From Acidihalobacter prosperus (GTDB lineage: Bacteria; Pseudomonadota; Gammaproteobacteria; DSM-5130; Acidihalobacteraceae): a DNA stretch of 64,000 nt. The translations under genes were made by a program, and so were the position numbers. Where the stretch lies: assembly GCF_000754095.2 (NCBI RefSeq), contig NZ_JQSG02000002.1, positions 124,001 to 188,000 of the forward strand, in the 5' to 3' direction. Below, piece by piece: positions 25,751 through 36,205 of this stretch. Position 1 is the first letter of the stretch, and the number at the start of each line of letters is the position of its first letter. The notes beneath the pieces were generated by a model. It made no database searches, was not told where the DNA came from, and saw nothing but the letters and a program-made list of their open reading frames with translations.

Positions 25751-28700
25751 GACGGCTGCTGATTCGGCTGTTTTATGCCGGCCTGCTGGCATTCGTCATG
25801 CTCAGCGCCCTGCTCTATGTCCTGATCGGCACGGCCGCAGGCAGCCGCTGGCTCCTGTTATCCGCCGCCCATTTCACGCACGACCGTTTCACCTTCGCCG
25901 CCAGCTCGGGCAATCTGCTCGACGGGCTGCGCGTCGACGGTCTGCGGTGGCGCTCACCCGAACTCGACATCGACATCCGGCACGCCCTGCTGCGCTGGCG
26001 CGCACTGGACCTGCTTGCCGGCAGGCTGCAGATCGAAACCCTGGCCGCCGAACAGGTGCGCATCGTCCGCCACCCCGGCCCCGCCCAGGCCTCGTCAACC
26101 GGACCGCCAGTGCTGCCGGTCGCCGTCCGCGTCGCCGACCTGAGGATCGACGACCTGGTGTTCGTCGACGGCCAGCAGCGCTTCCGCCTCTCGCGCATGC
26201 GCGCCGGGCTGACGCTTGCGGGCAGCCGACTGAGCCTCGCCCGGCTGCGCCTCGAAAGTCCGCAGGGCAGCCTCGCCATAGTCGGCGACATGCATCTGGC
26301 GGCGCCTTACATGCTCGATCTGCGTACGGCCTGGCAGGTCGAACCCGAAGCGGACACGCGGTTCGTCGGCCACGGCTCGATTCGCGGACCCTTGCAGGCG
26401 CTACACATCCGCCAGCAGCTCACCGCACCCTTCACGGTCTCGCTCGACGGCCAGACCGATGCCTTGCGCCAAACCGGCAGCGTCGAATTGAGCTGGAAGC
26501 ACGCGCGCTGGCCGCTCAGCGGCCCGGCGGCAATCCAAAGCGCCGCCGGGCGGCTGCAGGCCACGGGCGGCCTTGCCGCCTACCGCCTGCACCTTGACAC
26601 CGCACTGAAGGCCCGGCAGCTCGACGTCTCTCGCCTGCAGGCCGACATCGAAGGCGATCGCACCGGCCTGCGTATCGACCGCCTTACCGCGTCGCTGCTC
26701 GGCGGCACGCTGCAGGCCCATGGCAAACTCGCCTGGCAGGCGAAACCTGCCTGGCAACTCGCGGTCAACGTCCACGACATCGATCCGGGGCTGTTCGATG
26801 CCGCCTGGCCGGGCAGACTGACGGGCAAGGCCTTTCTGCATGGCGACGACCGGCAAATCGCCTTCGCGGTCGACCCTGTCACCGGACGGCTGCGGGGGCT
26901 GCCGGCAAACCTGCGCATGCAGGGCGTGCTCGAACTCGCCAGGCGCGAGCTCAAACTCGACGGCGCGCGGCTCGATGTGCTCGGTGCCCAGGCGGACCTG
27001 AACGGACGCGCCACCGAGAGCGGCGCCGATCTGCATTTCGTGCTGGAGGTGCCCAAGCTGAAGGCCTTCGACGCGCAGGCCGGCGGCAGCCTGCGCGTCA
27101 GCGGACAGATCAGCGGCCCCTGGCGCTGGCCGCGCGTGGATGCCCGTGCAGAAGGCCGCCAGCTGCATCTGCGCGAGCTGTCCGTCGCCCGCCTGGAGGC
27201 CACCATCAAGCCCGCCGCGCAAGATAACCTGCAGGCCCGAGTGATCGTGCAGGGTCTCGATCGCGGAGGACTGCGCATCGAACGTCTCGCCCTCTCGGCC
27301 GACGGCAAACCCGCGCGCATGCGACTGGCGCTGCACGCTCAGGCACCGCAGGGCCGGCTCGATGCCGCCCTCACCGGCGGCCTGTCCAGCAGGAAAACCG
27401 GATGGGACGGCCGCCTGGAACGCCTGGAACTGCTGCCCCGCAAGGGCAGCGCCTGGCGGCTGAGCCGCCCGGCCGGACTTCGTATCGCCCCCGGCCGGAT
27501 CGATCTCGCACTCGCATGCCTACGCCCCGTGAGCGATGCGACGGCCCATCTTTGCCTGCAGATGGCCTCCTCGCCCAAGGGCATCGCGCTGCAGACCGAA
27601 TGGCAAAAACTGCCGCTGGCGATGCTCGATCCCTGGCTGCCGCCTTCACTGCGCGCGGGTGGCCATCTCAGCGGGCAAGGTCGGCTGCAAGGTCCTCTGG
27701 ATGCGTTACAGGGACAGCTGACCGCCAGCGCCCCCGACGGCCACATCGAATTGACGCGCAGCACGGGCAAGCGCCGTTATGCCCTTCCGCTCACCCAACT
27801 CACCCTCGGATTGCATCGCGAGCAACTGACGCTGAGCGTGAACGGCGGCCTGCCCGAAGGCGGGCAACTGGCAGCCCGCCTCGATACCGGGCTCGCGGCC
27901 CAGGCGGCATTGAGCGGCCACATCGACTTGAAGCTGCCTCATCTGCGCTTCCTCGACGGCCTGATACCCGACACGCAGGGCATCGAGGGCGCGCTCACGG
28001 CCAATCTCACGCTTTCGGGTACGCGCGCCGCGCCCTCGATCGAGACCCGAGCATCGCTAGAACGAGGCGCGATGACCCTCAATCGGGCGGCCATCCGGAT
28101 GCAGGACGTGCAGGCCAGTCTGCAAGGCTCCGGCCAAACCCTGGACATCGCGCTGCAGGCTCGCTCAGGCCCGGGCCGGATCGATGCCAAGGGACGGGTT
28201 AACGGCCTATTCACCCCACAACCGGTGCTGCAGCTTGACGTGAAGGGCGAACGCTTCGAAGCGGTGCATTTACCCCAGGTCAGCGCCCTGATCAGCCCTG
28301 CGCTGACCGTCACGGCCGACCCCCGAAAAATCCGGATCCGCGGGCGGGTCGAAGTGCCGCAGGCGACCATCAAGGTGAAGCGGGTACCGCCGGGTGCCGT
28401 GGACGTCTCTGCCGACACGCGCATCGTCGGCGCGGCGGCACCCTCGCCGATGCATGGCCCGCAACTCGACGCCGCCATCGAGCTCTCGCTGGGACAGGCG
28501 GTCAAGCTCGATGCCTTCGGCCTGGCCGGCCAGCTGACCGGCGACATGTTGATCAGCCAGCGAGCGGATGCCCCGACGGTTGCCGACGGCAGCCTGCGCA
28601 TCGTCGACGGCACCTATTCGGCCTACGGCCTCAACCTTGCGCTGAGTCGCGGCGTACTGAACTTCGCCGGCCCGGTGGACAACCCCGGGCTGGACGTGGT

Positions 28701-29178
28701 GGCTCAACGCCAGACCGGCGACGTCACCGCACAGCTGACGGTCACCGGCACGCTCAAGTCGCCGCGCTCGCAGGTCAGCGCCACGCCGCCGATGTCCGAA
28801 TCCGAAGCCCTGTCCTGGCTGATCACCGGGCACGGTCTGGCCGGCTCGTCGAAAAGCGATGCCGCCCTGTTGCTCAAGGCGCTCGCCAGCATGCACGCGG
28901 GCGACGGCGGCAACGGCGGCCTGCTCTCATCGCTCAAGGCGCGCACCGGCCTCAGCGACATCGGCGTGCAGGGCGGCAGCAGTCTGCAGCAGAGCTCGCT
29001 GCTGCTCGGCAAATACCTCACGCCGGATCTTTACGTGCGCTACGCGGCCGGCCTGTTCGACCACAGCAACACGGTCTCTCTGAACTACCGTCTTTCTCAG
29101 CACTTCAGCGTGGAAGCCAAATCGGGCAGCGCGCAGGGCATCGATCTGCTCTACCAGATCGTCTTCGGCCCGCGCTGA
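25747..29178 (+). CDS. tamB: Translocation and assembly module inner-membrane protein TamB
   Basis: The 1143-residue AsmA-like protein has an N-terminal signal anchor (LIRLFYAGLLAFVMLSALLYVLIG) and a long periplasmic region of repetitive beta strands. The C-terminal DUF490/TamB domain contains SVNYRL-like and QVSATPPMSESEALSWLITG sequences and ends LLYQIVFGPR. It spans the periplasm to TamA and is implicated in phospholipid transport to the outer membrane. GTG at 25747 overlaps the tamA TGA (GTGA). Confidence 0.93.
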   Translation: MRRLLIRLFYAGLLAFVMLSALLYVLIGTAAGSRWLLLSAAHFTHDRFTFAASSGNLLDGLRVDGLRWRSPELDIDIRHALLRWRALDLLAGRLQIETLAAEQVRIVRHPGPAQASSTGPPVLPVAVRVADLRIDDLVFVDGQQRFRLSRMRAGLTLAGSRLSLARLRLESPQGSLAIVGDMHLAAPYMLDLRTAWQVEPEADTRFVGHGSIRGPLQALHIRQQLTAPFTVSLDGQTDALRQTGSVELSWKHARWPLSGPAAIQSAAGRLQATGGLAAYRLHLDTALKARQLDVSRLQADIEGDRTGLRIDRLTASLLGGTLQAHGKLAWQAKPAWQLAVNVHDIDPGLFDAAWPGRLTGKAFLHGDDRQIAFAVDPVTGRLRGLPANLRMQGVLELARRELKLDGARLDVLGAQADLNGRATESGADLHFVLEVPKLKAFDAQAGGSLRVSGQISGPWRWPRVDARAEGRQLHLRELSVARLEATIKPAAQDNLQARVIVQGLDRGGLRIERLALSADGKPARMRLALHAQAPQGRLDAALTGGLSSRKTGWDGRLERLELLPRKGSAWRLSRPAGLRIAPGRIDLALACLRPVSDATAHLCLQMASSPKGIALQTEWQKLPLAMLDPWLPPSLRAGGHLSGQGRLQGPLDALQGQLTASAPDGHIELTRSTGKRRYALPLTQLTLGLHREQLTLSVNGGLPEGGQLAARLDTGLAAQAALSGHIDLKLPHLRFLDGLIPDTQGIEGALTANLTLSGTRAAPSIETRASLERGAMTLNRAAIRMQDVQASLQGSGQTLDIALQARSGPGRIDAKGRVNGLFTPQPVLQLDVKGERFEAVHLPQVSALISPALTVTADPRKIRIRGRVEVPQATIKVKRVPPGAVDVSADTRIVGAAAPSPMHGPQLDAAIELSLGQAVKLDAFGLAGQLTGDMLISQRADAPTVADGSLRIVDGTYSAYGLNLALSRGVLNFAGPVDNPGLDVVAQRQTGDVTAQLTVTGTLKSPRSQVSATPPMSESEALSWLITGHGLAGSSKSDAALLLKALASMHAGDGGNGGLLSSLKARTGLSDIGVQGGSSLQQSSLLLGKYLTPDLYVRYAAGLFDHSNTVSLNYRLSQHFSVEAKSGSAQGIDLLYQIVFGPR

Positions 29179-29183
29179 AGCAG

Positions 29184-30254
29184 TCAGGCTCGGCGGATCA
29201 GCTCGACGATCTCGGGAAAGCCGCCCACGCGCTCGGCCGCATCGAGCTTGATCGCCTCCTTGGGCATGCCGAACACCACGCAGCTCGCCTCGTCCTGCGC
29301 CATGGTCGTCGCCCCCGCCTCGCGCATCAGCCTCAGGCCGCGCGCGCCGTCCCCGCCCATGCCGGTCATGATGATGCCGACGGCATTGCGGCCGGCCACC
29401 TGCGCAGCCGAGCGGAACAGCACGTCGACCGAAGGCTTGTGGCGATTGACCAGCGGCCCGTCGAACACCTCGGCATAGTATTGCGCACCCTGGCGGGCGA
29501 TCTTCAGGTGCTGCCCACCTGGCGCGATCAGGGCCAGCCCGGGGATCAGACGATCGCCCGATTTGGCCTCGCGAACCTCGATCTGGCACAAGCCGTTGAG
29601 GCGTTCCGCGAAGGCGGCGGTAAACATCGCCGGCATATGCTGGACGATGGCGATGGGTGCGCACACCCTCGGCAAGTCGGTCAGCACGGTTTCAAGCGCC
29701 TGCGTGCCGCCGGTCGAGGTGCCGATGGCCACGATGCGCTCGGTGGTGCGCAGCATCGCCTCGCCGCCAGCGGGGGCTGGCGTTGCCGTCGCCGGCCCGG
29801 CGGGTGCCGGCGCGCGCCTTTGCAGGTTGCCGGGATTCACGCGCGCGGCCGCCTTGACCGCGGCGATCAGGTCGTTGGCGCTGTCGAGCAGAAAATCGCG
29901 GATGCCCACCGTCGGCTTGGTGACCACGTGCACCGCGCCGGCGGCCAGCGCCTGCAGTGTGGTGGCGGCGCCCTTTTCGGTCAGCGTCGAGCAGATGATG
30001 ACCGGCGTGGGCCGCTCGCGCATCAACTGCCCCAGAAAGGTGATGCCGTCCATCCTCGGCATCTCGACGTCGAGCACGATCACGTCGGGCCACTGCCGCT
30101 TCATCCTTTCCTTGGCGAACAACGGGTCGGCGGCGGCGCCGATCACTTCGATCGAGGGATCCGAGGACAAGGCCGACTGCAGGACCTGCCTGACCACGGC
30201 CGAATCGTCGACGACCAACACCTTGATCTTGCCGCCTGCGTCGGATTGCGTCAC
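29184..30254 (-). CDS. cheB: Chemotaxis protein-glutamate methylesterase CheB
   Basis: The 356-residue protein has an N-terminal receiver domain ([14 protein letters not shown]; phosphoacceptor Asp62 in [12 protein letters not shown]), a Pro/Ala-rich linker, and a C-terminal methylesterase domain with nucleophile motif [27 protein letters not shown] and [14 protein letters not shown]. It demethylates and deamidates receptors. It starts at GTG with a GGGGCGG site. It is the last gene of the chemotaxis operon and converges on tamB. Confidence 0.96.
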   Translation of the reverse strand: MTQSDAGGKIKVLVVDDSAVVRQVLQSALSSDPSIEVIGAAADPLFAKERMKRQWPDVIVLDVEMPRMDGITFLGQLMRERPTPVIICSTLTEKGAATTLQALAAGAVHVVTKPTVGIRDFLLDSANDLIAAVKAAARVNPGNLQRRAPAPAGPATATPAPAGGEAMLRTTERIVAIGTSTGGTQALETVLTDLPRVCAPIAIVQHMPAMFTAAFAERLNGLCQIEVREAKSGDRLIPGLALIAPGGQHLKIARQGAQYYAEVFDGPLVNRHKPSVDVLFRSAAQVAGRNAVGIIMTGMGGDGARGLRLMREAGATTMAQDEASCVVFGMPKEAIKLDAAERVGGFPEIVELIRRA

Positions 30255-30273
30255 GGTCCGCCCCTCGTTTTCA

Positions 30274-30780
30274 TCATGATTTCATGGATTTATACCAGAG
30301 ATAGACCAGGCCGTCGTCAAGGTCCAGCACCAGGCTGCGATGCCCGTCGCCACCCAGATGCTCGGCGGCGACCTTGAACCCGTAAGCCGCCATCAACACC
30401 CGCGCGGCCTCCACATTGCGTGCCGACACGCCCTCCCGTGCGGGACGCGATTTCAGCGCCGGAAACATATTGCCGCCGCCGAAGAGCTTGACCTCGTAAT
30501 CCCTGGGATGCGTGCGCGAGCTGCGTATCCTGGCCATGAACAGATGCATCATCTCGTCGGCATATTTGCCGTCCCATTCGCCGGCAGCCTGGGGCGCGCG
30601 ACGCTGGCCGCGGCACGGCAGCATGAAATGCCCCATGCCGCCGCATCGCAGCTCGGGATGCCAGAGCGTCACCGCGACGCAGGAACCGAGTATGGTCTTG
30701 ATCCGTGTGCCGGCCTTGCCGAAATAGAAACCGCCCGGCGTCAGATACACATCGTATCGCTGCCAGTCCCTGCGGTTCAC
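30274..30780 (-). CDS. cheD: Chemoreceptor glutamine deamidase CheD
   Basis: The 168-residue enzyme has the catalytic Cys/His pair in [13 protein letters not shown] and GGMGHFMLP, and the C-terminal [10 protein letters not shown] and [13 protein letters not shown] motifs. CheD deamidates receptor glutamines and in some species links to CheC; no CheC is present here. GTG start overlaps the cheR stop (GTGA). Confidence 0.95.
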   Translation of the reverse strand: MNRRDWQRYDVYLTPGGFYFGKAGTRIKTILGSCVAVTLWHPELRCGGMGHFMLPCRGQRRAPQAAGEWDGKYADEMMHLFMARIRSSRTHPRDYEVKLFGGGNMFPALKSRPAREGVSARNVEAARVLMAAYGFKVAAEHLGGDGHRSLVLDLDDGLVYLWYKSMKS

Positions 30781-31646
30781 GGACGCCGGTAGATCGAGGG
30801 CGCCTCGACGATCAATTCCGATGTCACGCCGTTGAGGCTCTCGGAATGGCCGACGAAGAGATAGCCGCCCGGGCGCAAACGGGCGATCAGGCGGGCAATC
30901 AGCGCCTGCTTGGTCGGCAGATCGAAATAAATCATCACGTTGCGCAGGAAAATGACATCAAAAAGACCCAAGCCCTCCGGCAACTCGGCATTCAGATTGA
31001 GGGTCCGGAATTCCACGCGTTCGCGCAGCTTGCGGGCGACGGCGAACAGGCCTTCCTTGGAACCGGTGCCGCGCAGGCAATAGGCGCGCAGATAGGATCG
31101 CGGGATGCGCTCGGCCCGATCGAGCGGGTAGATGCCGGCCCGCGCCCGCTCCAGCACGCGCTGGCTCAGGTCCGTGGCCAGCACCGACCAGGGTCTCGCG
31201 CCGGCGTGCTCGGCCAGGGTCATGGCGATGCTGTAGGGTTCCTCGCCACTCGAACAGGCCGCACTCCAGATGCGCAACCCCTGCGGCGCGCGGGTCAAGG
31301 TCGGCAGCACATGCTCGACAAGGTAGTCGAAATGTTTCTGCTCACGGAAAAAATAGGTTTCGTTGGTGGTCAGCAGATCGATCGCCCGTTGCGCCTCGGA
31401 ACCCGGGCGCGGGTCGCCGTCCAGCAGTGCGAGATATTCGCGATAGCCCGCACAGCCGAGTTCGCGCAGCCGTTTTTCGAGACGCCCGGCGACCAGTGCG
31501 CGCTTGGCCGTACTCAGGTGTATGCCGGCGCGACGGTAGATGAATTCGCGGATGGCCTGAAACTCGCGATCGCCCAAAGGCACACCGCGGCCGGTGCCGT
31601 TCGCCGCCGCCCCCTTTTGCGGCCTGTCCGCCGTCGCGCTGGCCAT
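30777..31646 (-). CDS. cheR: Chemotaxis protein methyltransferase CheR
   Basis: The 289-residue SAM-dependent enzyme has the CheR N-domain (FIYRRAGIHLSTAKRALVAGRLEKRL), LLTTNETYFFRE, the SAM motif IWSAACSSGEEPYSIAM, and FDVIFLRNVMIYFD. It methylates receptor glutamates. Receptor tethering may use the EFVRF tail of the MCP encoded two genes upstream. Confidence 0.96.
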   Translation of the reverse strand: MASATADRPQKGAAANGTGRGVPLGDREFQAIREFIYRRAGIHLSTAKRALVAGRLEKRLRELGCAGYREYLALLDGDPRPGSEAQRAIDLLTTNETYFFREQKHFDYLVEHVLPTLTRAPQGLRIWSAACSSGEEPYSIAMTLAEHAGARPWSVLATDLSQRVLERARAGIYPLDRAERIPRSYLRAYCLRGTGSKEGLFAVARKLRERVEFRTLNLNAELPEGLGLFDVIFLRNVMIYFDLPTKQALIARLIARLRPGGYLFVGHSESLNGVTSELIVEAPSIYRRP

Positions 31647-31652
31647 TGACGT

Positions 31653-32198
31653 TCAGGACGGCCGCGGCGCGGTCGACATGGCCTCTGCGAGTGCGGACAT
31701 TTCCGTCACCGACAGGGCCTGGTCGATGTCCAACACGACGATGAAGCGACCATCGACCTTGCCGATGCCTTCGATGAAATCGTTGCGCAGCCCGGCACCG
31801 AACGCGGGCGGCCGCTCCTGGCTGCTGGGCTCGATCTCGACCACCTCATTCACAGAATCGACCAGAATGCCCAGATCCTGATGGGTCTGCTGCTTGCTCA
31901 GCTCGATGATGACGATGCAGGTTCGACGGCGGATTTCGGTTGGCGGGCGGCCAAAGCGGACCGCGAGATCGATCACCGGCACCACGCGTCCGCGCAGATT
32001 GATCACGCCGCGCAGGAAGGCCGGCATCATCGGTACTGTGGTCACGGCCTCGTATTCGATGATTTCGCGAATGTGCGTGATATTGACCGCGAAGGTTTCC
32101 TCGCCCAGCGTAAAGCTCAGGTACTGCCCGGCCTGATCGGATGCCTCGCCCGTGACCGGCTCGCGCTCCGCGTCCGAAATCTCCAGTTGATTGGCCAT
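31653..32198 (-). CDS. cheW: Chemotaxis coupling protein CheW
   Basis: The 181-residue protein has an N-terminal extension of about 25 acidic residues and a CheW domain: YLSFTLGEETFAVNITHIREI, GVINLRGRVVPVIDL and LGILVDSVNEVVEI. It bridges receptors and CheA at the membrane. It sits between the MCP and cheR. Confidence 0.95.
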   Translation of the reverse strand: MANQLEISDAEREPVTGEASDQAGQYLSFTLGEETFAVNITHIREIIEYEAVTTVPMMPAFLRGVINLRGRVVPVIDLAVRFGRPPTEIRRRTCIVIIELSKQQTHQDLGILVDSVNEVVEIEPSSQERPPAFGAGLRNDFIEGIGKVDGRFIVVLDIDQALSVTEMSALAEAMSTAPRPS

Positions 32199-32209
32199 CG
32201 AAGCCTCCT

Positions 32210-33859
32210 TCAGAACCGCACGAATTCGCCTTCATCCGGCAGCTCACTCTCCTTGCGGCTGTCCGGCGCGGCCCGCTTGAACTCCTGCGGCGTTCTGTCG
32301 ACCTTGAGGCGATGCTTGGCCTGGGTGGCTGACCCAGCCTGCTGGAACGAGCGCTGCGCACGCAGCTTGAACACCGACATGATCTGCTGGAGCTGCTCCG
32401 CCTGGCTGTTGAGTTCTTCCGCCGTCGCAGCCAGCTCCTCGGAGGCCGAGGCATTCTGCTGCGTCGCCTGGCTGAGCTGGTTCATCGCCACGTTGATCTG
32501 GCCGACGCCACTGCTCTGCTCGTCCGACGCGGCGGCGATTTCCTGCACCAGATCGGAAGTCTTGCGCACACCCGGCACGATCTCTCCCAGCAGCTGCCCT
32601 GCGCGCTCGGCCAGACCCACGCTGCTGCTGGCAAGCTGGCCGATCTCCTGCGCCGCCACCTGGCTGCGCTCGGCCAGCTTGCGCACTTCGGCCGCGACCA
32701 CCGCAAAACCCTTGCCGTGTTCGCCGGCACGCGCGGCTTCGATGGCCGCATTGAGCGCCAGCAGATTGGTCTGGTAGGCGATGTCGTCGACGATGCCGAT
32801 CTTGTCCGCGATGTCCTTCATGGCGCGCACGGTCTGCTCGACGGCCTGCCCGCCTTCGGTCGCCTTGCTGGCGGCCTCGCCGGCCATGCCGTCGGTAATC
32901 TTCGCGTTCTCGGCGTTCTGGGTGACCGACGCGCCCATTTCCTCCATGGAAGCGGTGGTTTCCTCGACGCTCGCCGCCTGCTCCGTCGATGCCTGGGAAA
33001 CCGACTGCGCGGTCGCACTGACCTCTTCCGAAGCGCTGGACAGCGAATCGGCGGCGCTGCGCACCTCCGCGATCACACCCGCCAGGTTTTCCGCCATGGT
33101 GCGCATCGCCGCCAGCAGGCGCCCGGTTTCGTCGCGCGATACCGCATCGATGGTCACGCTCAGGTCGTTGTTCGCCAGACTGTTCGCGACGTCCACCGCC
33201 TCGGCGATCGGGCGGGTGATGCTGCGCGTGGTCAGCCACGCGAAACCGACGCCCAGCAGCAAGCCAACGACAATGACGCTGATGGCCAGCGTGCGCGATT
33301 CGCTATAAACCGCATTGGCCTGCGCGTAGGAATTATCGAGATGCTGCTGCTGCAACGCAGTCAACTGATTGAGGCTGACGCGCAGTGTGTCGACCACGGG
33401 CAGCCCTCGTGCCGAAAAACTGGCAGCGGCCTGGGCCGCATTTCCCGCCTTCAGCTGCTGATGGGCTTCGTCCTTGATGCCCTTGAGCTTGTCGAGCGCC
33501 TGACTGATTTCACCCAGCCCGGCACGGCCCTGAGAGGAGGTCAGCAAGCCGTTCAGCTGTTCCAGGCGCTTGCCGATCTGGGTTTCGTGGTCATGGATGC
33601 GCGAGGCCAGCTGCTCGCGCTGGGCGGCATTGCTGGTCAGCATCATGCCCTGGAAATCGGCTTCGTCCTCCAGGATTTCGTCCTTGATCTGCATCACCAG
33701 CTTGGCCTTGACCCAATCGCGCTGGACGATCCGGTCCGTGCCCTGCTTGATCATCGACATCTCGTGCACGCCCATGCCCGCCACGATCACGAGCAAGGCC
33801 AGCAAGACGCCGAACCCGATGCCCAGACGGACACCTATTTTCAAATTTCTGAAAGACAT
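32210..33859 (-). CDS. Methyl-accepting chemotaxis protein with four-helix-bundle sensor
   Basis: The 549-residue receptor has TM1 (about 10-30, [20 protein letters not shown]), a periplasmic four-helix-bundle domain (about 33-188), TM2 (about 190-210), HAMP ([20 protein letters not shown]) and a cytoplasmic hairpin with [19 protein letters not shown]. The C-terminal residues EFVRF fit the CheR/CheB-binding pentapeptide pattern x-aromatic-x-x-aromatic. Ligand unknown. It is encoded between cheA and cheW. Confidence 0.95.
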   Translation of the reverse strand: MSFRNLKIGVRLGIGFGVLLALLVIVAGMGVHEMSMIKQGTDRIVQRDWVKAKLVMQIKDEILEDEADFQGMMLTSNAAQREQLASRIHDHETQIGKRLEQLNGLLTSSQGRAGLGEISQALDKLKGIKDEAHQQLKAGNAAQAAASFSARGLPVVDTLRVSLNQLTALQQQHLDNSYAQANAVYSESRTLAISVIVVGLLLGVGFAWLTTRSITRPIAEAVDVANSLANNDLSVTIDAVSRDETGRLLAAMRTMAENLAGVIAEVRSAADSLSSASEEVSATAQSVSQASTEQAASVEETTASMEEMGASVTQNAENAKITDGMAGEAASKATEGGQAVEQTVRAMKDIADKIGIVDDIAYQTNLLALNAAIEAARAGEHGKGFAVVAAEVRKLAERSQVAAQEIGQLASSSVGLAERAGQLLGEIVPGVRKTSDLVQEIAAASDEQSSGVGQINVAMNQLSQATQQNASASEELAATAEELNSQAEQLQQIMSVFKLRAQRSFQQAGSATQAKHRLKVDRTPQEFKRAAPDSRKESELPDEGEFVRF

Positions 33860-33934
33860 AGTCCCCTCACTCGCATGTCGTCATATGCATGGTTGTTCGC
33901 ATGGTTATCCCGTTTCGTCGCTCGCGCGTCCCGC

Positions 33935-36205
33935 TCAGCCGCCTGCAGGTTCGCCCTCCGTTGCCGATACGCGCGGCAGACCCGGCGCCCCCTCACGCAG
34001 GGCCGCAAGCTGGCTCAGACCCACCGCGTCGAAAATCAGCGCCAGCTCGCCGCTGCCGAGAATCGTCGAACCGCTGATGCCCTTGAGATGTGCGAAGAGG
34101 TCGCCGAGCGGCTTGATGACCGTCTGCAGCTCGCCGAGGAGATCGTCCACCACCAGCCCGAAGCGCCGCCCGCCGGCCTGCACCACGACCAGGCTCTCGC
34201 GCCCCTGTGCGCGCGACGTCAAGCCGAAGAAATCGGCTATGCGCAGATAGGGAATCACCTCGTCACGGACTTGCACGTAGGCACCGTGCGCGGACCGCTG
34301 CTCGACGCGGTCGAAGTCGATGCATTCAACCACCATGTCCAGCGGCAGCACGAATTTCGATTCGCCGACGCCCAGCAAAAACCCGTCGATGATGGCGAGC
34401 GTCAGCGGCAGGCGCAGGCGCACGGAGGTGCCACGCCCCGGCATGCTGTCGATGTCGATGCTTCCGCGCAGCCCTTCGATGGTCTTCTTGACCACATCCA
34501 TGCCGACGCCGCGCCCGGACAGGTTGCTGACCTGTTCCGCCGTGGAAAAGCCCGGCTCGAAGATCAGTTGATACAGGGCATGCGTGGATAACTGATCCTC
34601 TTCGCCGATCAGGCCGCGACCGATCGCCTTGTTGCGGATGCGCTCGGGGTCAAGCCCGGCACCGTCGTCGCCAACCTCGATCACCACGCTGCCCGAATCG
34701 TGGAAGGCCGCCAGCCGGATCGTCCCCTTGCCGCTCTTGCCTCGCGCCATCCGCACGTCCGGCATTTCGATGCCATGGTCGATGGCATTGCGCACCATGT
34801 GGGTCAGGGGATCGGCGAGTTTCTCCACCATCGTGCGGTCGAGCTCGGTCTCGCCACCCTCAACTTGCAGGGTCACCTCCTTACCGAGTTCGCGCGCGGT
34901 GTCGCGCACGATGCGGTGGAAGCGCGCGAAGGTCTCGCCGATCTCGACCATGCGCAGCCGCAAGGTGCCTTCGCGGATCAGCTCGACGAGCCGTCCGACC
35001 TCGATCGACGCCTCCTGCTGCGGCGCATCGGGATTGGCCGCGCCCAGGGTGCGCATCGCGGAACTCGCGATCACCAGCTCTCCGACCAGGTCGATGAGGG
35101 CATCCAGCTTGTCGGCCTGCACCCTGACCGACTGCGTGTCACGCGCCTTCACTTCCTTGATCTTGTTCTGCTTTTCAAGAGCGGCCTTGACGATCGGGGA
35201 CTGGACCGCGCCTTGCTCCACCAGGATGTGACCCAGGGGCTCGGGATTTTCGGCCTTCGCCTGCGCGGCCAGGGCCTCGGTGAGTTCGCGCTGCGTGACC
35301 GTGCCGACCTTCACCAGGATCTCGCCAAGCCGGAGATCGTCCTCCGGCAGGGACTGGATCAGCGCCAGAAACTCTTCCGCCTTGCTGGCCATCGGCAGGA
35401 TGCGGAGTTCGCAGTCCTCCCTGACGAACTCGAACACATCCTCCAGGGTCTGCTTGCTGACGTCGCCGCGAAAATGGATCTCGAAACCCATGTAGCAGCA
35501 CTCGGGATCGTAATCGACCTCCGGTATCCGCTCGGGCAGCAGTTCGACGCCCACCAGCTGCCCCAGCGACTTCAGATAGCGCACGAAGGACAGCGGGTCC
35601 ATGCCGTTGCGGAAGGTGTCTTCGCCGAAACGCAGGGACAAATGCCAGCCTTCCGCCTCGGGTGGCCGGGTCCACGATTGAATCGCCGACTCGACCGCAT
35701 CCCCGGCCGAAATCAGCTTCTGCCCGTTGGACGAGCCTTGCGGCTCGGGCTTGTCGGCAGCGGGCCGGTCTGCCGGAGCGGGCGGCCTGCCGGCAACGGC
35801 ATCCACCGACTCGCCGCCTCGCAGGGCGACGATCAGCGCCCGCCCCTGCGCCTGCTGCGCGTCGTCGAGCGGGCGCGACTCCGCGGCACAGTCCACGAGC
35901 GTGCCGAGGTGATCGGTACACTGGATCAGCAGGCTGACCCACGGTGGCGCGAGTTCGAGCGCACCGTCCCGTGCGCGATCGAGCACGCTTTCCATTTCGT
36001 GGCCGAAGGCGACGACGTCGTCGAGCCCAAACAGACCGGCAGAGCCCTTGACCGTGTGCGCCGCGCGAAACAGGGCATTGACGTCCTCGGGGTCCGCTTC
36101 GGCCTCCTCCAGCCGCAGCAGGATCGACTCCATCTGCAGCAGCAGTTCGTGCGCCTCCTCGAGAAAGGTGCCCAACGCGCCGCTCATGTCGAACCCGTCG
36201 CTCAT
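33935..36205 (-). CDS. cheA: Chemotaxis histidine kinase CheA with an MshEN-like insert
   Basis: The 756-residue kinase contains an HPt domain with phospho-His50 (RAAHTVKGSAG), a Pro-rich linker (about 135-160) and a P2-like segment (about 187-272). Next come two tandem RLGxxL-type 24-residue motifs (292-315 and 323-346), then the dimerisation helices (357-425). The ATPase domain has the N-box HMVRNAIDHGIE, DDGAGLD and GRGVGMD; a CheW-like domain follows (about 600-735). The 24-residue motifs are characteristic of MshEN c-di-GMP-binding domains and are not a standard part of CheA. ATG 36205 follows GGGGGG and overlaps the STAS gene stop (ATGA). Confidence 0.96.
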   Translation of the reverse strand: MSDGFDMSGALGTFLEEAHELLLQMESILLRLEEAEADPEDVNALFRAAHTVKGSAGLFGLDDVVAFGHEMESVLDRARDGALELAPPWVSLLIQCTDHLGTLVDCAAESRPLDDAQQAQGRALIVALRGGESVDAVAGRPPAPADRPAADKPEPQGSSNGQKLISAGDAVESAIQSWTRPPEAEGWHLSLRFGEDTFRNGMDPLSFVRYLKSLGQLVGVELLPERIPEVDYDPECCYMGFEIHFRGDVSKQTLEDVFEFVREDCELRILPMASKAEEFLALIQSLPEDDLRLGEILVKVGTVTQRELTEALAAQAKAENPEPLGHILVEQGAVQSPIVKAALEKQNKIKEVKARDTQSVRVQADKLDALIDLVGELVIASSAMRTLGAANPDAPQQEASIEVGRLVELIREGTLRLRMVEIGETFARFHRIVRDTARELGKEVTLQVEGGETELDRTMVEKLADPLTHMVRNAIDHGIEMPDVRMARGKSGKGTIRLAAFHDSGSVVIEVGDDGAGLDPERIRNKAIGRGLIGEEDQLSTHALYQLIFEPGFSTAEQVSNLSGRGVGMDVVKKTIEGLRGSIDIDSMPGRGTSVRLRLPLTLAIIDGFLLGVGESKFVLPLDMVVECIDFDRVEQRSAHGAYVQVRDEVIPYLRIADFFGLTSRAQGRESLVVVQAGGRRFGLVVDDLLGELQTVIKPLGDLFAHLKGISGSTILGSGELALIFDAVGLSQLAALREGAPGLPRVSATEGEPAGG

